Positions 1 to 8,410 of a DNA stretch of 64,000 nucleotides are shown here, piece after piece. The position numbers and the translations under genes were made by a program. The notes under the pieces were generated by a model. That model saw only the letters and a list, made by a program, of their open reading frames with translations. It was not told where the DNA came from and ran no database searches. This stretch comes from Lagopus muta. Its lineage: Eukaryota; Chordata; Aves; Galliformes; Phasianidae. The stretch's first letter is position 1. Each line of letters begins with the position of its first letter. The stretch covers positions 86,708,788 through 86,772,787 of the forward strand of contig NC_064435.1 of NCBI RefSeq assembly GCF_023343835.1, written 5' to 3'.

Positions 1-329
1 CACCTGAATGCCTTTCATTAGCCACTCCTTCTTCTCTGGTCTTCAACCATTTGTTCTGTCTGTGATCCTGCAGTACTGCTGTTGGGATAACAGAATGTTT
101 GTTACTATGTGTATTTAGTGAGCCAGTATATCAGAACCATGAAAACATGCATGAAAACATGCAGTAGCCATTGGGCCAGTCAGGACAGGCGCAGATGTAA
201 AGAACAAGCTCTACACCACAGTCAGGGAGAATGGCCTCACCTGGAGCCTCTTGGAGAGAGTCCCAGGGGAGACTTGATTAGACATAGGGTTTCAGAGTCG
301 AGTACGCAGAGGATCTGAGACCTGCTGTA

Positions 330-800
330 CTCCAACTGAGAAAGAGATACGGGCAGAATACGAAGGGGTCCAAGCTGCTGCGGACGTGGTTGATACCGAA
401 CAGCAAGTCCTTTTGGTACCCCGACTGCCTGTGCTGGGCTGAATGTCCAACGGAAGGGTCCCCTCCACACGTTACGCAACTAGTGCTATGCGGAGAAAGT
501 GGATGGCACTGATCACACAGCGCACTTGAATAGCAATCCCGGAATCTTAGAAGGGGTTATGGACTGGTCCAAAGGCAAAGGTATTGGAATACTGCCAGCA
601 GAGGAGGTGGTGCGCTGAAGAGGCTTTACTGTATAATAAACTGCCAGAAAACGGTGCTCTAGCACTGACTCCTGGATGGATGGTGTCCAATGTCCTGTGG
701 GGGTAGTTGCAGCAATGGAAGCAGAGCAGCTGGTAGCATAGAGGCAAACCCCCATGGGCCACTGCATTAGGGAAGGATATTGCTGCCTGGATAGTGAACA
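330..800 (+). other. Interrupted plus-strand reading frame of unknown origin
   Basis: The composition and codon pattern look like former coding sequence, but stop codons and at least one frame change break it. A retroelement origin is possible but could not be shown. It is repeated in every unit. Confidence 0.2.
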
Positions 801-952
801 TGGTTATAAAGGCTGGAGCTTTGGCTCCCGTGGCCGTCTGATGGGTGGTAGTGTCTGTGTCTGGAGTCGTGGTCTGAGCGGTGGCTGTAGCTGTGGCTCC
901 TGAAGCAGCCTGTTTGATGGTGGCAGCTGTGCCTCCTTTCATTTTGCCCATG

Positions 953-1189
953 TCAGGCATGCCTGGGCCTGGCAACCCCCATCATGGGCGCCTCGGCATC
1001 CAATGCCAGGTGTGGCATGACGAGCAACAGGCCCCAGACTCTGCAGGGGCTACCGGAGGATCGGGGCTCCTCCATTACCTCCCCCCAGTGAAGCAGCACA
1101 GTGCAAGCAGCGCAGCCCTCTCTGCTCCTCAGAACTGGCGAGGAGAAGAGGCATTCCCAACCGGCAGGAAAAATAGGCAGTGCTGCCAC
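953..1189 (-). pseudogene. P module: decayed second copy of the Q reading frame (78 codons)
   Basis: Residues 51-78 of this frame match residues 103-129 of the type A protein (both contain PHLALD and end in RPRHA). At the nucleotide level 935-1050 parallels 2575-2690. The frame stops where type A goes on into its repeats, and the N-terminal part is not preserved, so I call it a relic. Equivalent relics lie at 5266-5514, 9363-9599, 13449-13697, 17561-17809, 21673-21921 and 25785-26033. The overlapping minus frame 547-975 (142 codons) is also open and parallels the second frame of the Q module at 1818-2654. Confidence 0.55.
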
Positions 1190-1246
1190 GCATGAGGATA
1201 CCAGGCAGCATACAAAATGCCCTGTGGAAAGCCAGGTGTCCCTTCA

Positions 1247-1408
1247 GCCATCTTTGCCACCCCTCTGCCCTGCCTTCTTCTCTGCATGTGCAGCAATGGA
1301 CCTCAGCTGTTCCTCATACGCCTTGCTGTCAGGAACCTTTGGCGTCTTTGGACGCTGCCAGTTCATCTGCGCTTCTACGACATTCCTCTTCCGTCGTGGC
1401 GCCCCTGC
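1247..1408 (-). other. Basic 54-codon open segment between the P and Q modules
   Basis: Between a TGA at 1409-1411 and a TGA at 1244-1246 the minus strand reads 54 codons rich in Lys, Arg and Glu, with a potentially helical stretch (AYEEQLRSIAAHAEKK). It has an internal ATG but no good upstream start; ctgagcag before the first codon could serve as a weak splice acceptor. It stays open in unit 2 despite seven codon differences, of which three are silent. Possibly an exon of the P-module gene; no family recognised. Confidence 0.25.
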
Positions 1409-1670
1409 TCAGTCCTTTTTCATGAAATACCCTTGTGTTTAAACAAAGGGCAAGGCAAGTCATTGTTTTTAAAAGCTTTCCAGTTGTAAGTGGTGTTAAC
1501 GATGTTTGGAGGGTGTTTTGAAAACCCGCAAGTTCACAGCTGACTGTGCTTTATCAGCTCGAGGTAGGGCTGGATCAGCTCCTCGACTCTCTTGCAACCT
1601 AGCCTACCCTGTGGCCCATGAACCCGTGTTTGGCACAACAGTGGATACTCCAGAGCCACTGCTGGAGTGG

Positions 1671-1888
1671 TAAATCACCTGCCAAACATTGGTCTACAAT
1701 CAAATTGTCCCACTGCAAGGGAAAGGTCACACCCATCTGCCCCTCGCGCGTCCCCAGAGCAACCAAAGAAATCAATGCGGAAACCCTCAGCTGGGATGTT
1801 GGTGGAATTTTATTTTGTTAAAAACAGGAACGTCTTGGCCACTTGTTGCTTGTTGCCATGAGAGTGGAAAGTATTTGGCTAGACGCTG
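1671..1888. repeat. Segment also found once next to NHLRC1 (29,689-29,912)
   Basis: About 218 bp align along their length with 29,689-29,912 downstream of NHLRC1. Shared blocks include taaatcacctgccaaac, gggaaaggtcac, aaaccctcagct and ttaaaaacaggaacgtcttg. The segment recurs in every unit, for example at 5984-6200 and 10,081-10,300. On the minus strand it contains the AATAAA placed after the Q reading frame. Confidence 0.85.
1809..1814 (-). promoter_or_regulatory. Poly(A) signal AATAAA after the Q reading frame
   Basis: Minus-strand AATAAA, followed downstream by a T/G-rich stretch (ttgatttctttggttgctctg). It sits about 130 bp past the stop of the type A frame and 4 bp past the stop of the overlapping Thr/Ala-rich frame. 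It is conserved in the other units, for example at 6122-6127 and 10,219-10,224. Confidence 0.5.
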
Positions 1889-1941
1889 TTGTCTTATCGA
1901 TGGCCATGGCTGTGCCTCCCTCAGCTGTTGGATGGGTGGCA

Positions 1942-2973
1942 CTAGCTGTGGCTGCCATGGCCGTCTGACCGGTGGTCGTGTCTGTGTCTCGAGCTGCGGT
2001 CTGAACGGTGGCCGGAGTTGTGGCTCCCTTGGCCGTCTGACCGGTGGTCGTGTCTGTGTCTCGAATCGTGTTCTGAACGGCGGCTGGAGCTGTGGCTCCC
2101 GTGGCCATCTGACCGGTGGTCACCTCTGTGTCTCGAATCGTGTTCTGAACGGCGGCTGGAGCTGTGGCTCCCCTGGCCGTCTGACCGGTGGTCACCTCTG
2201 TGTCTCGAGCTGCGGTCTGAGTGGTGTCTGGAGCTGTGGCTCCCGTGGCCGTCTGATCGGTGGTCGTCTCTGTGTCTCGAGCTGCGGTCTGAGTGGTGTC
2301 TGGAGCTGTGGCTCCCATGGCCGTCTGATCGGTGGCCACGGCTGTGCCTCCCGCAGCTTCTGGATCGGTGTCTGGAGCTGTGGCTCCCATGGCCGTCTGA
2401 CCGGTGGTTGTCTCTGTGTCTCGAGCTGCGGTCAGAATGGTGTCTGGAGCTGTGGCTCCCGTGGCCGTCTGATCGGTGGCCACGGCTGTGCCTCCCGCAG
2501 CGATCGTATGGGTGTCTGGAGCTGTGGCTCCCGTGGCCATCTGATCGGTGGCCACGGCTGTGCCTCCCGTCATTTTGCCCATGTCTGGCATGCCTGGGCC
2601 TTTCAACCCCCTCCATGGGCACCTCAGGATCCAGTGCCAGGTGCGGGATGACAAGCCCCAGGCCCCAGACTCCGCACGGGACCCTGCTGGGTGTCAGGGC
2701 ATCTTGAGGGGGGTCCACCTCCATGGGCTCCTCGGCATCCACCGCCGGACGGGGGATGAGGAGCCCCATGCCATTTTGTCCCCCAGCGGCATTGCTGGGC
2801 ATTGCGGTCTCCGCTGCGAGCCTGACCATTGCCTGCAGGAGATTCCTCTCACGGTGAGCGTGATGAGCTCTCCATCCTGGCAGCAGACGGCAGAAAAGAC
2901 CGCTCTTGGAAAGCTTCGCGTGCCTGCGCAGCACGCCATTCTTGGGCTGATGAAGCACGGGTGTGTTCTTCAT
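1942..2973 (-). CDS. Unknown 343-aa protein with 36-aa and His-Arg-Ser-Asp 24-aa repeats (Q module, type A)
   Basis: I do not recognise this protein. It starts MKNTPVLHQP with a favourable context (aag before the ATG). Residues 1-68 are a mixed basic region. Residues 69-104 and 105-130 are two copies of a 36-residue repeat containing AVDAEEPMEV. From residue 138 to the end there are eight and a half copies of a 24-residue repeat built on HRSDGHGSHSS, giving an SR/RD-like low-complexity tail. An AATAAA lies about 130 bp past the stop codon, and a CpG-rich block and a palindrome lie just upstream. Insertions and deletions between this copy and type B copies within the first 130 codons are 12, 12 and 108 bp, which keep the frame. 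Expression is unproven, splicing into the tail cannot be excluded, and the tail alone could be a minisatellite that happens to be open. Confidence 0.5.
   Translation of the reverse strand: MKNTPVLHQPKNGVLRRHAKLSKSGLFCRLLPGWRAHHAHRERNLLQAMVRLAAETAMPSNAAGGQNGMGLLIPRPAVDAEEPMEVDPPQDALTPSRVPCGVWGLGLVIPHLALDPEVPMEGVERPRHARHGQNDGRHSRGHRSDGHGSHSSRHPYDRCGRHSRGHRSDGHGSHSSRHHSDRSSRHRDNHRSDGHGSHSSRHRSRSCGRHSRGHRSDGHGSHSSRHHSDRSSRHRDDHRSDGHGSHSSRHHSDRSSRHRGDHRSDGQGSHSSSRRSEHDSRHRGDHRSDGHGSHSSSRRSEHDSRHRHDHRSDGQGSHNSGHRSDRSSRHRHDHRSDGHGSHS
1945..2562. repeat. 72-bp minisatellite, 8.6 copies (unit 1)
   Basis: The period is 72 bp (24 codons), recognisable by repeated gagctgtggctccc followed by ggccgtctgaccggtggtc. 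The period is a multiple of three and several frames lack stops, so frames on both strands stay open here. The unit 2 counterpart is 6258-6659 with 5.6 copies. Type B units keep only a diverged remnant. Confidence 0.93.
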
Positions 2974-2990
2974 CTTGTCCCCTCCTGGAG

Positions 2991-3010
2991 ACTAGAGACT
3001 AGTCTCTAGT
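2991..3010. promoter_or_regulatory. Perfect 20-bp palindrome 17 bp before the Q reading frame
   Basis: ACTAGAGACTAGTCTCTAGT equals its own reverse complement. It occurs unchanged at 7088-7107, 11173-11192, 15259-15278, 19371-19390, 23483-23502 and 27595-27614, in both unit types, always with 17 bp between it and the ATG. It could be a dimeric factor site, or a hairpin in the 5' leader; which one is unknown. Confidence 0.6.
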
Positions 3011-3460
3011 GGGCTGCACAGGGCACCGGACGCAAGAGCGATGGCTGTGGCTCCACGCAGCAGTGCCTCTCGTGCGCCCGTTGCACTCACTCTGCGTGCC
3101 AGGCTGCGTCGTCCTCTGGGCTTCCTGGCACCGCCTCTCTCTCGCCCACCCCCAGGTGGGCAGTCGCCTGCCTTCGTGCTCTGGCTCCTCTCCCGTCCAC
3201 GCACGCGTGGCACCCAGAAGGCCGAAGCTCGGCAAGTGTGGGCCAGCTGCCGCTGCTCCCGGACTTAGGGGGCCGTGTAAAGGGCGCGGCAGTGGTGGCC
3301 ATTGTGACGCCGCAGGCCGCTGCGATGCCCACTGTGACAGCGTGCGAGGCGTGCGGCCAACCCTGGCCGTGTTGGGCGTGGCAGGGGAGCTGTTCCGTGG
3401 CGTTGTCGTGGCGCTGAGGTTTGGGATCGGTGTGTCACACTGCAGCATCACGTAGCGTGC
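3010..3460 (-). promoter_or_regulatory. CpG-rich block upstream of the Q reading frame (candidate promoter)
   Basis: GC-rich with many CpG dinucleotides (for example cacgcacgcgtggcac and gcgaggcgtgcggcc) directly upstream of the ATG on the minus strand, while most of the unit is CpG-poorer. Further upstream, 3745-3790 holds CCAAT and tataat-like words on the minus strand. The block repeats in all units. Promoter activity is an inference from composition and position. Confidence 0.35.
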
Positions 3461-3523
3461 TGTGCGCTACAGCGTCCTTGCCGCAGTTCCGTGGATTGCC
3501 AGCGGTTCTGGGTGCCTGGTTCT

Positions 3524-3577
3524 CTGAAGAGGAGAGTGACCTGAGGCTCCCTGAAGAGGAGAGTGACCTGCGGCTCC
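3524..3577. repeat. 27-bp minisatellite (two copies in unit 1)
   Basis: gaagaggagagtgacctg followed by mggctcccw is repeated in tandem, 9 codons per copy. Units 1, 2 and 3 have two copies; units 4, 5 and 6 have three (around 15,797, 19,909 and 24,021); unit 7 ends before it. Confidence 0.85.
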
Positions 3578-3989
3578 CAGAAGACTTGGTCGTTCTGTTC
3601 CCGTTCTCCGCTCAGAGGGAAAGTTGCAGCTGACCGGGAGTCTCGAGGTTGTTCCCCTTCTGCCTGCTGTGGCTCTGTGTGCTCCCTGGCCAGGCTGCCT
3701 ACACCGTGAGAGGAAGGCCTGTGGCTTCGCCCTCCTCTATTGGATTTGTTCACTGCAGTTCCAATTATATTGCACTGTACTGTATGATCTCGCATTCCGC
3801 TGCCATTTGTAGTCAATTGGATTTTTTTTCCCTAGCTGGTGGCCGCTGCTTTTCCTCGTCCCAGCCCATCTCCCTGCCTTTTCCCTCCCCCCCTTCCCTG
3901 TTCCCTGGCGTGAGACTGCGGGTCCCTTCATCCCCTGTCAAGGGAGGGGGCCGAACCGGGCCGAACCGTGACAGGCCGGACCTCCCCAT

Positions 3990-4313
3990 TTGGAAACACA
4001 GAATCCTAGAGTCGAGTTGCAAGGGACCTCTGAAGGCCACCTGGTCCAAGTCCCCTGCAACGAACCGGGACACCACAGCTGGACCAGGTTGCCCAGGGCC
4101 TCATCCAGCCTCCCCTGGAAAGCCTGTGGGGACGGGACATCAACCACCACACTCGGTCACCTGTTGCAGTGCCTCAGCAGCCTCACTGCAAAAGATTTCT
4201 TCCTTACACGTAACCTAAACCTTCCCTCCATGAGCTCGCAGCCATTTCCCCTTGCTGTGTCGCCACAGACCCTGCTCAAGTGCCGGTCCCCTTCTTTCTT
4301 GGAGCTCCCCTGG
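3990..4313 (-). mobile_element. CR1 LINE 3' fragment inside the macrosatellite unit (unit 1)
   Basis: cacagaatcctagag, ttgcaagggacctctgaaggc and the gcctcagcagcctcactgcaaaagatttcttcc block are typical of the CR1 3' end in reverse orientation. It is 5'-truncated as usual. Copies at 8087-8410, 12172-12495, 16285-16608, 20397-20720 and 24509-24832 lie at the same place in each unit, so the insertion is older than the amplification. Confidence 0.85.
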
Positions 4314-7300
4314 CACCTGAATGCCTTTCATTAGCCACTCCTTCTTCTCTGGTCTTCAACCATTTGTTCTGTCTGTGATCCTGCAGTACTGCTGTTGGGA
4401 TAACAGAATGTTTGTTACTATGTGTATTTAGTGAGCCAGTATATCAGAACCATGAAAACATGCATGAAAACATGCAGTAGCCATTGGGCCAGTCAGGACA
4501 GGCGCAGATGTAAAGAACAAGCTCTACACCACAGTCAGGGAGAATGGCCCCACCTGGAGCCTCTGGGAGAGAGTCCCAGGGGAGACTTGATTAGACATAG
4601 GGTTTCAGAGTCGAGTACGCAGAGGATCTGAGACCTGCTGTACTCCAACTGAGAAAGAGATACGGGCAGAATACGAAGGGGTCCAAGCTGCTGCGGACGT
4701 GGTTGATACCGAACAGCAAGTCCTTTTGGTACCCCGACTGCCTGTGCTGGGCTGAATGTCCAACGGAAGGGTCCCCTCCACACGTTACGCAACTAGTGCT
4801 ATGCGGAGAAAGTGGATGGCACTGATCACACAGCGCACTTGAATAGCAATCCCGGAATCTTAGAAGGGGTTATGGACTGGTCCAAAGGCAAAGGTATTGG
4901 AATACTGCCAGCAGAGGAGGTGGTGCGCTGAAGAGGCTTTACTGTATAATAAACTGCCAGAAAACGGTGCTCTAGCACTGACTCCTGGATGGATGATGTC
5001 CAATGTCCTGTGGCGGTAGTTGCAGCAATGGAAGCAGAGCAGCTGGTAGCATAGAGGCAAACCCCCATGGGCCACTGCATTAGGGAAGGATATTGCTGCC
5101 TGGATAGTGAACATGGTTATAAAGGCTGGAGCTTTGGCTCCCGTGGCCGTCTGATGGGTGGTAGTGTCTGTGTCTGGAGTCGTGGTCTGAGCGGTGGCTG
5201 TAGCTGTGGCTCCTGAAGCAGCCTGTTTGATGGTGGCAGCTGTGCCTCCTTTCATTTTGCCCATGTCAGGCATGCCTGGGCCTGGCAACCCCCATCATGG
5301 GCGCCTCGGCATCCAATGCCAGGTGTGGCATGACGAGCAACAGGCCCCAGACTCTGCAGGGGCTACCGGAGGATAGAGGCTCCTCCATTACCTCCCCCCA
5401 GTGAAGCAGCACAGTGCAAGCAGCGCAGCCCTCTCTGCTCCTCAGAACTGGCGAGGAGAAGAGGCATTCCCAACCGGCAGGAAAGAGAGGCAGTGCTGCC
5501 ACGCATGAGGACACCAGGCAGCATACAAAATGCCTTGTGGAAAGCCAGGTGTCCCTTCAGCCATCTTTGCCACCCCTCTGCCCTGCCTTCTTCTCTGCAT
5601 GTGCAGCAATGGGCCTCAGCCGCTCCTCATACGCCTTGCCGTCGGGAACCTTTGGCGTCTTTGGACGCTGCCAGCTCATCTGCGCTTCCACGACATTCCT
5701 CTTCCGTCGTGGCGCCCCTGCTCAGTCCTTTTTCATGAAATACCCTTGTGTTTAAACAGAGGGCAAAGCAAGTCATTGTTTTTAAAAGCTTTCCAGTTGT
5801 AAGTGGTGTTAACGATGTTTGGAAGGTGTTTTGAAAACCCACGAGTTCACAGCTGACCGCGCTTTATCAGCTCGAGGTAGGGCTGGATCAGCTCCTCGAC
5901 TCTCTTGCAACCTAGCCTACCCTGTGGCCCGTGAACCCGTGTTGGGCATGACAGTGGATACTCCAGAGCCACTGCTGGAGTGGTAAATCACCTGCCAAAC
6001 TTTGGTCTACAATCAAATTGTCCCACTGCAAGGGAAAGGTCACACCCATCTGCCCCTTGCGCGTCCCCAGAGCAACCAAAGAAATCGATGCGGAAACCCT
6101 CAGCTGGGATGTTGGTGGAATTTTATTTTGTTAAAAACAGGAACGTCTTGGCCACTTGTTGTTTGTTGCCATGAGAGTGGAAAGTATTTGGCTAGACGCT
6201 GTTGTCGTATGGGTGGCCATGGCTGTGCCTCCCTCAGCTGTTGGATGGGTGGCACTAGCTGTGGCTGCCATGGCCGTCTGACCGGTGGTCGTGTCTGTGT
6301 CTCGAATCGTGTTCTGAATGGCGGCTGGAGCTGTGGCTCCCCTGGCCGTCTGACCGGTGGTCACCTCTGTGTCTCGAATCGTGTTCTGAACGGCGGCTGG
6401 AGCTGTGGCTCCCGTGGCCGTCTGACCGGTGGCCACGGCTGTGCCTCCCGCAGCTTCTGGATCGGTGTCTGGAGCTGTGGCTCCCATGGCCGTCTGACCG
6501 GTGGTTGTCTCTGTGTCTCGAGCTGCGGTCAGAATGGTGTCTGGAGCTGTGGCTCCCGTGGCTGTCTGATCGGTGGCCACGGCTGTGCCTCCCGCAGCAA
6601 TCGTATGGGTGTCTGGAGCTGTGGCTCCCGTGGCCATCTGATCGGTGGCCACGGCTGTGCCTCCCGTCATTTTGCCCATGTCCGGCATGCCTGGGCCTAT
6701 CAACCCCCTCCATGGGCACCTCAGGATCCAGTGCCAGGTGCGGGATGACAAGCCCCAGGCCCCAGACTCCGCACGGGACCCTGCTGGGTGTCAGGGCATC
6801 TTGAGGGGGGTCCACCTCCATGGGCTCCTCGGCATCCACCGCCGGACGGGGGATGAGGAGCCCCATGCCATTTTGTCCCCCAGCGGCATTGCTGGGCATT
6901 GCGGTCTCCGCTGCGAGCCTGACCATTGCCTGCAGGAGATTCCTCTCACGGTGAGCGTGATGAGCTCTCCATCCTGGCAGCAGACGGCAGAAAAGACCGC
7001 TCTTGGAAAGCTTCGCGTGCCTGCGCAGCACGCCATTCTTGGGCTGATGAAGCACGGGTGTGTTCTTCATCTTGTCCCCTCCTGGAGACTAGAGACTAGT
7101 CTCTAGTGGGCTGCACAGGGCACCGGACGCAAGAGCGATGGCTGTGGCTCCACGCAGCAGTGCCTCTCGTGCGCCCGTTGCACTCACTCTGCGTGCCAGG
7201 TGGCGTCGTCCTCTGGGCTTCCTGGCACCGCCTCTCTCTCGCCCACCCCCAGGTGGGCAGTCGCCTGCCTTCGTGCTCTGGCTCCTCTCCCGTCCACGCA

Positions 7301-8410
7301 CGCGTGGCACCCAGAAGGCCGAAGCTCGGCAAGTGTGGGCCAGCTGCCGCTGCTCCCGGACTTAGGGGGCCGTGTAAAGGGCGCGGCAGTGGTGGCCATT
7401 GTGACGCCGCAGGCCGCTGCGATGCCCACTGTGACAGCGTGCGAGGCGTGCGGCCAACCCTGGCCGTGTTGGGCGTGGCAGGGGAGCTGTTCCGTGGCGT
7501 TGTCGTGGCGCTGAGGTTTGGGATCGGTGTGTCACACTGCAGCATCACGTAGCGTGCTGTGCGCTACAGCGTCCTTGCCGCAGTTCCGTGGATTGCCAGC
7601 GGTTCTGGGTGCCTGGTTCTCTGGAGAGGAGAGTGACCTGAGACTCCCTGAAGAGGAGAGTGACCTGCGGCTCCCAGAAGACTTGGTCGTTCTGTTCCCG
7701 TTCTCCGCTCAGAGGGAAAGTTGCAGCTGACCGGGAGTCTCGAGGTTGTTCCTCTTCTGCCCGCCGTGGATCTGTGTGCTCCCTGGCCAGGCTGCCTACA
7801 CCGTGAGAGGAAGGCCTGTGGCTTCGCCCTCCTCTATTGGATTTGTTCACTGCAGTTCCAATTATATTGCACTGTACTGTATGATCTCGCATTCCGCTGC
7901 CATTTGTAGTCAATTGGATTTTTTTTCCCTAGCTGGTGGCCGCTGCTTTTCCTCGTCCCAGCCCATCTCCCTGCCTTTTCCCTCCCCCCCTTCCCTGTTC
8001 CCTGGCGTGAGACTGCGGGTCCCTTCATCCCCTGTCAAGGGAGGGGGCCGAACCGGGCCGAACCGTGACAGGCCGGACCTCCCCATTTGGAAACACAGAA
8101 TCCTAGAGTCGAGTTGCAAGGGACCTCTGAAGGCCACCTGGTCCAAGTCCCCTGCAACGAACCGGGACACCACAGCTGGACCAGGTTGCCCAGGGCCTCA
8201 TCCAGCCTCCCCTGGAAAGCCTGTGGGGACGGGACATCAACCACCACACTCGGTCACCTGTTGCAGTGCCTCAGCAGCCTCACTGCAAAAGATTTCTTCC
8301 TTACACGTAACCTAAACCTTCCCTCCATGAGCTCGCAGCCATTTCCCCTTGCTGTGTCGCCACAGACCCTGCTCAAGTGCCGGTCCCCTTCTTTCTTGGA
8401 GCTCCCCTGG
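4314..8410. repeat. Macrosatellite unit 2 (type A)
   Basis: Same layout as unit 1 but with five full plus one partial 72-bp repeats, which accounts for the 216-bp difference. Its P module reads like units 3, 5 and 7 (Ile where unit 1 has Thr near 4,995). Confidence 0.95.
6255..7070 (-). CDS. Unknown 271-aa protein, type A copy in unit 2
   Basis: Collinear with the unit 1 copy and open throughout. It differs by exactly three missing 24-residue repeats (five and a half copies left, residues 138-271) and a few substitutions in the repeats. Residues 1-130 are almost unchanged from unit 1, including both 36-residue repeats. No homology to a known family is apparent. Confidence 0.48.
   Translation of the reverse strand: MKNTPVLHQPKNGVLRRHAKLSKSGLFCRLLPGWRAHHAHRERNLLQAMVRLAAETAMPSNAAGGQNGMGLLIPRPAVDAEEPMEVDPPQDALTPSRVPCGVWGLGLVIPHLALDPEVPMEGVDRPRHAGHGQNDGRHSRGHRSDGHGSHSSRHPYDCCGRHSRGHRSDSHGSHSSRHHSDRSSRHRDNHRSDGHGSHSSRHRSRSCGRHSRGHRSDGHGSHSSSRRSEHDSRHRGDHRSDGQGSHSSSRHSEHDSRHRHDHRSDGHGSHS

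Larger units (their letters stand above)
1..4313. repeat. Macrosatellite unit 1 (type A, longest)
   Basis: Layout on the plus strand: 1-330 without recognisable content; about 330-800 a broken reading frame; 790-1195 the P module; 1247-1408 a basic open segment on the minus strand; 1671-1888 the segment shared with the NHLRC1 downstream region; 1942-2973 the Q reading frame (minus); 2991-3010 the palindrome; 3010-3460 a CpG-rich block; 3524-3577 two copies of a 27-bp repeat; 3840-3905 a pyrimidine-rich tract; 3990-4313 CR1. This unit has eight full plus one partial 72-bp repeats, three more than unit 2. Confidence 0.95.

Noticed and set aside
1945-2562. CRISPR-like array
   Set aside because: Adjacent 72-bp repeats without unique spacers, in a vertebrate genome; this is a minisatellite.
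1689-2707. Long plus-strand frames across the 72-bp repeat (320 and 229 codons)
   Set aside because: The repeat period is a multiple of three and lacks stops in several frames, so openness is automatic. No promoter, start context or poly(A) signal supports the plus strand.
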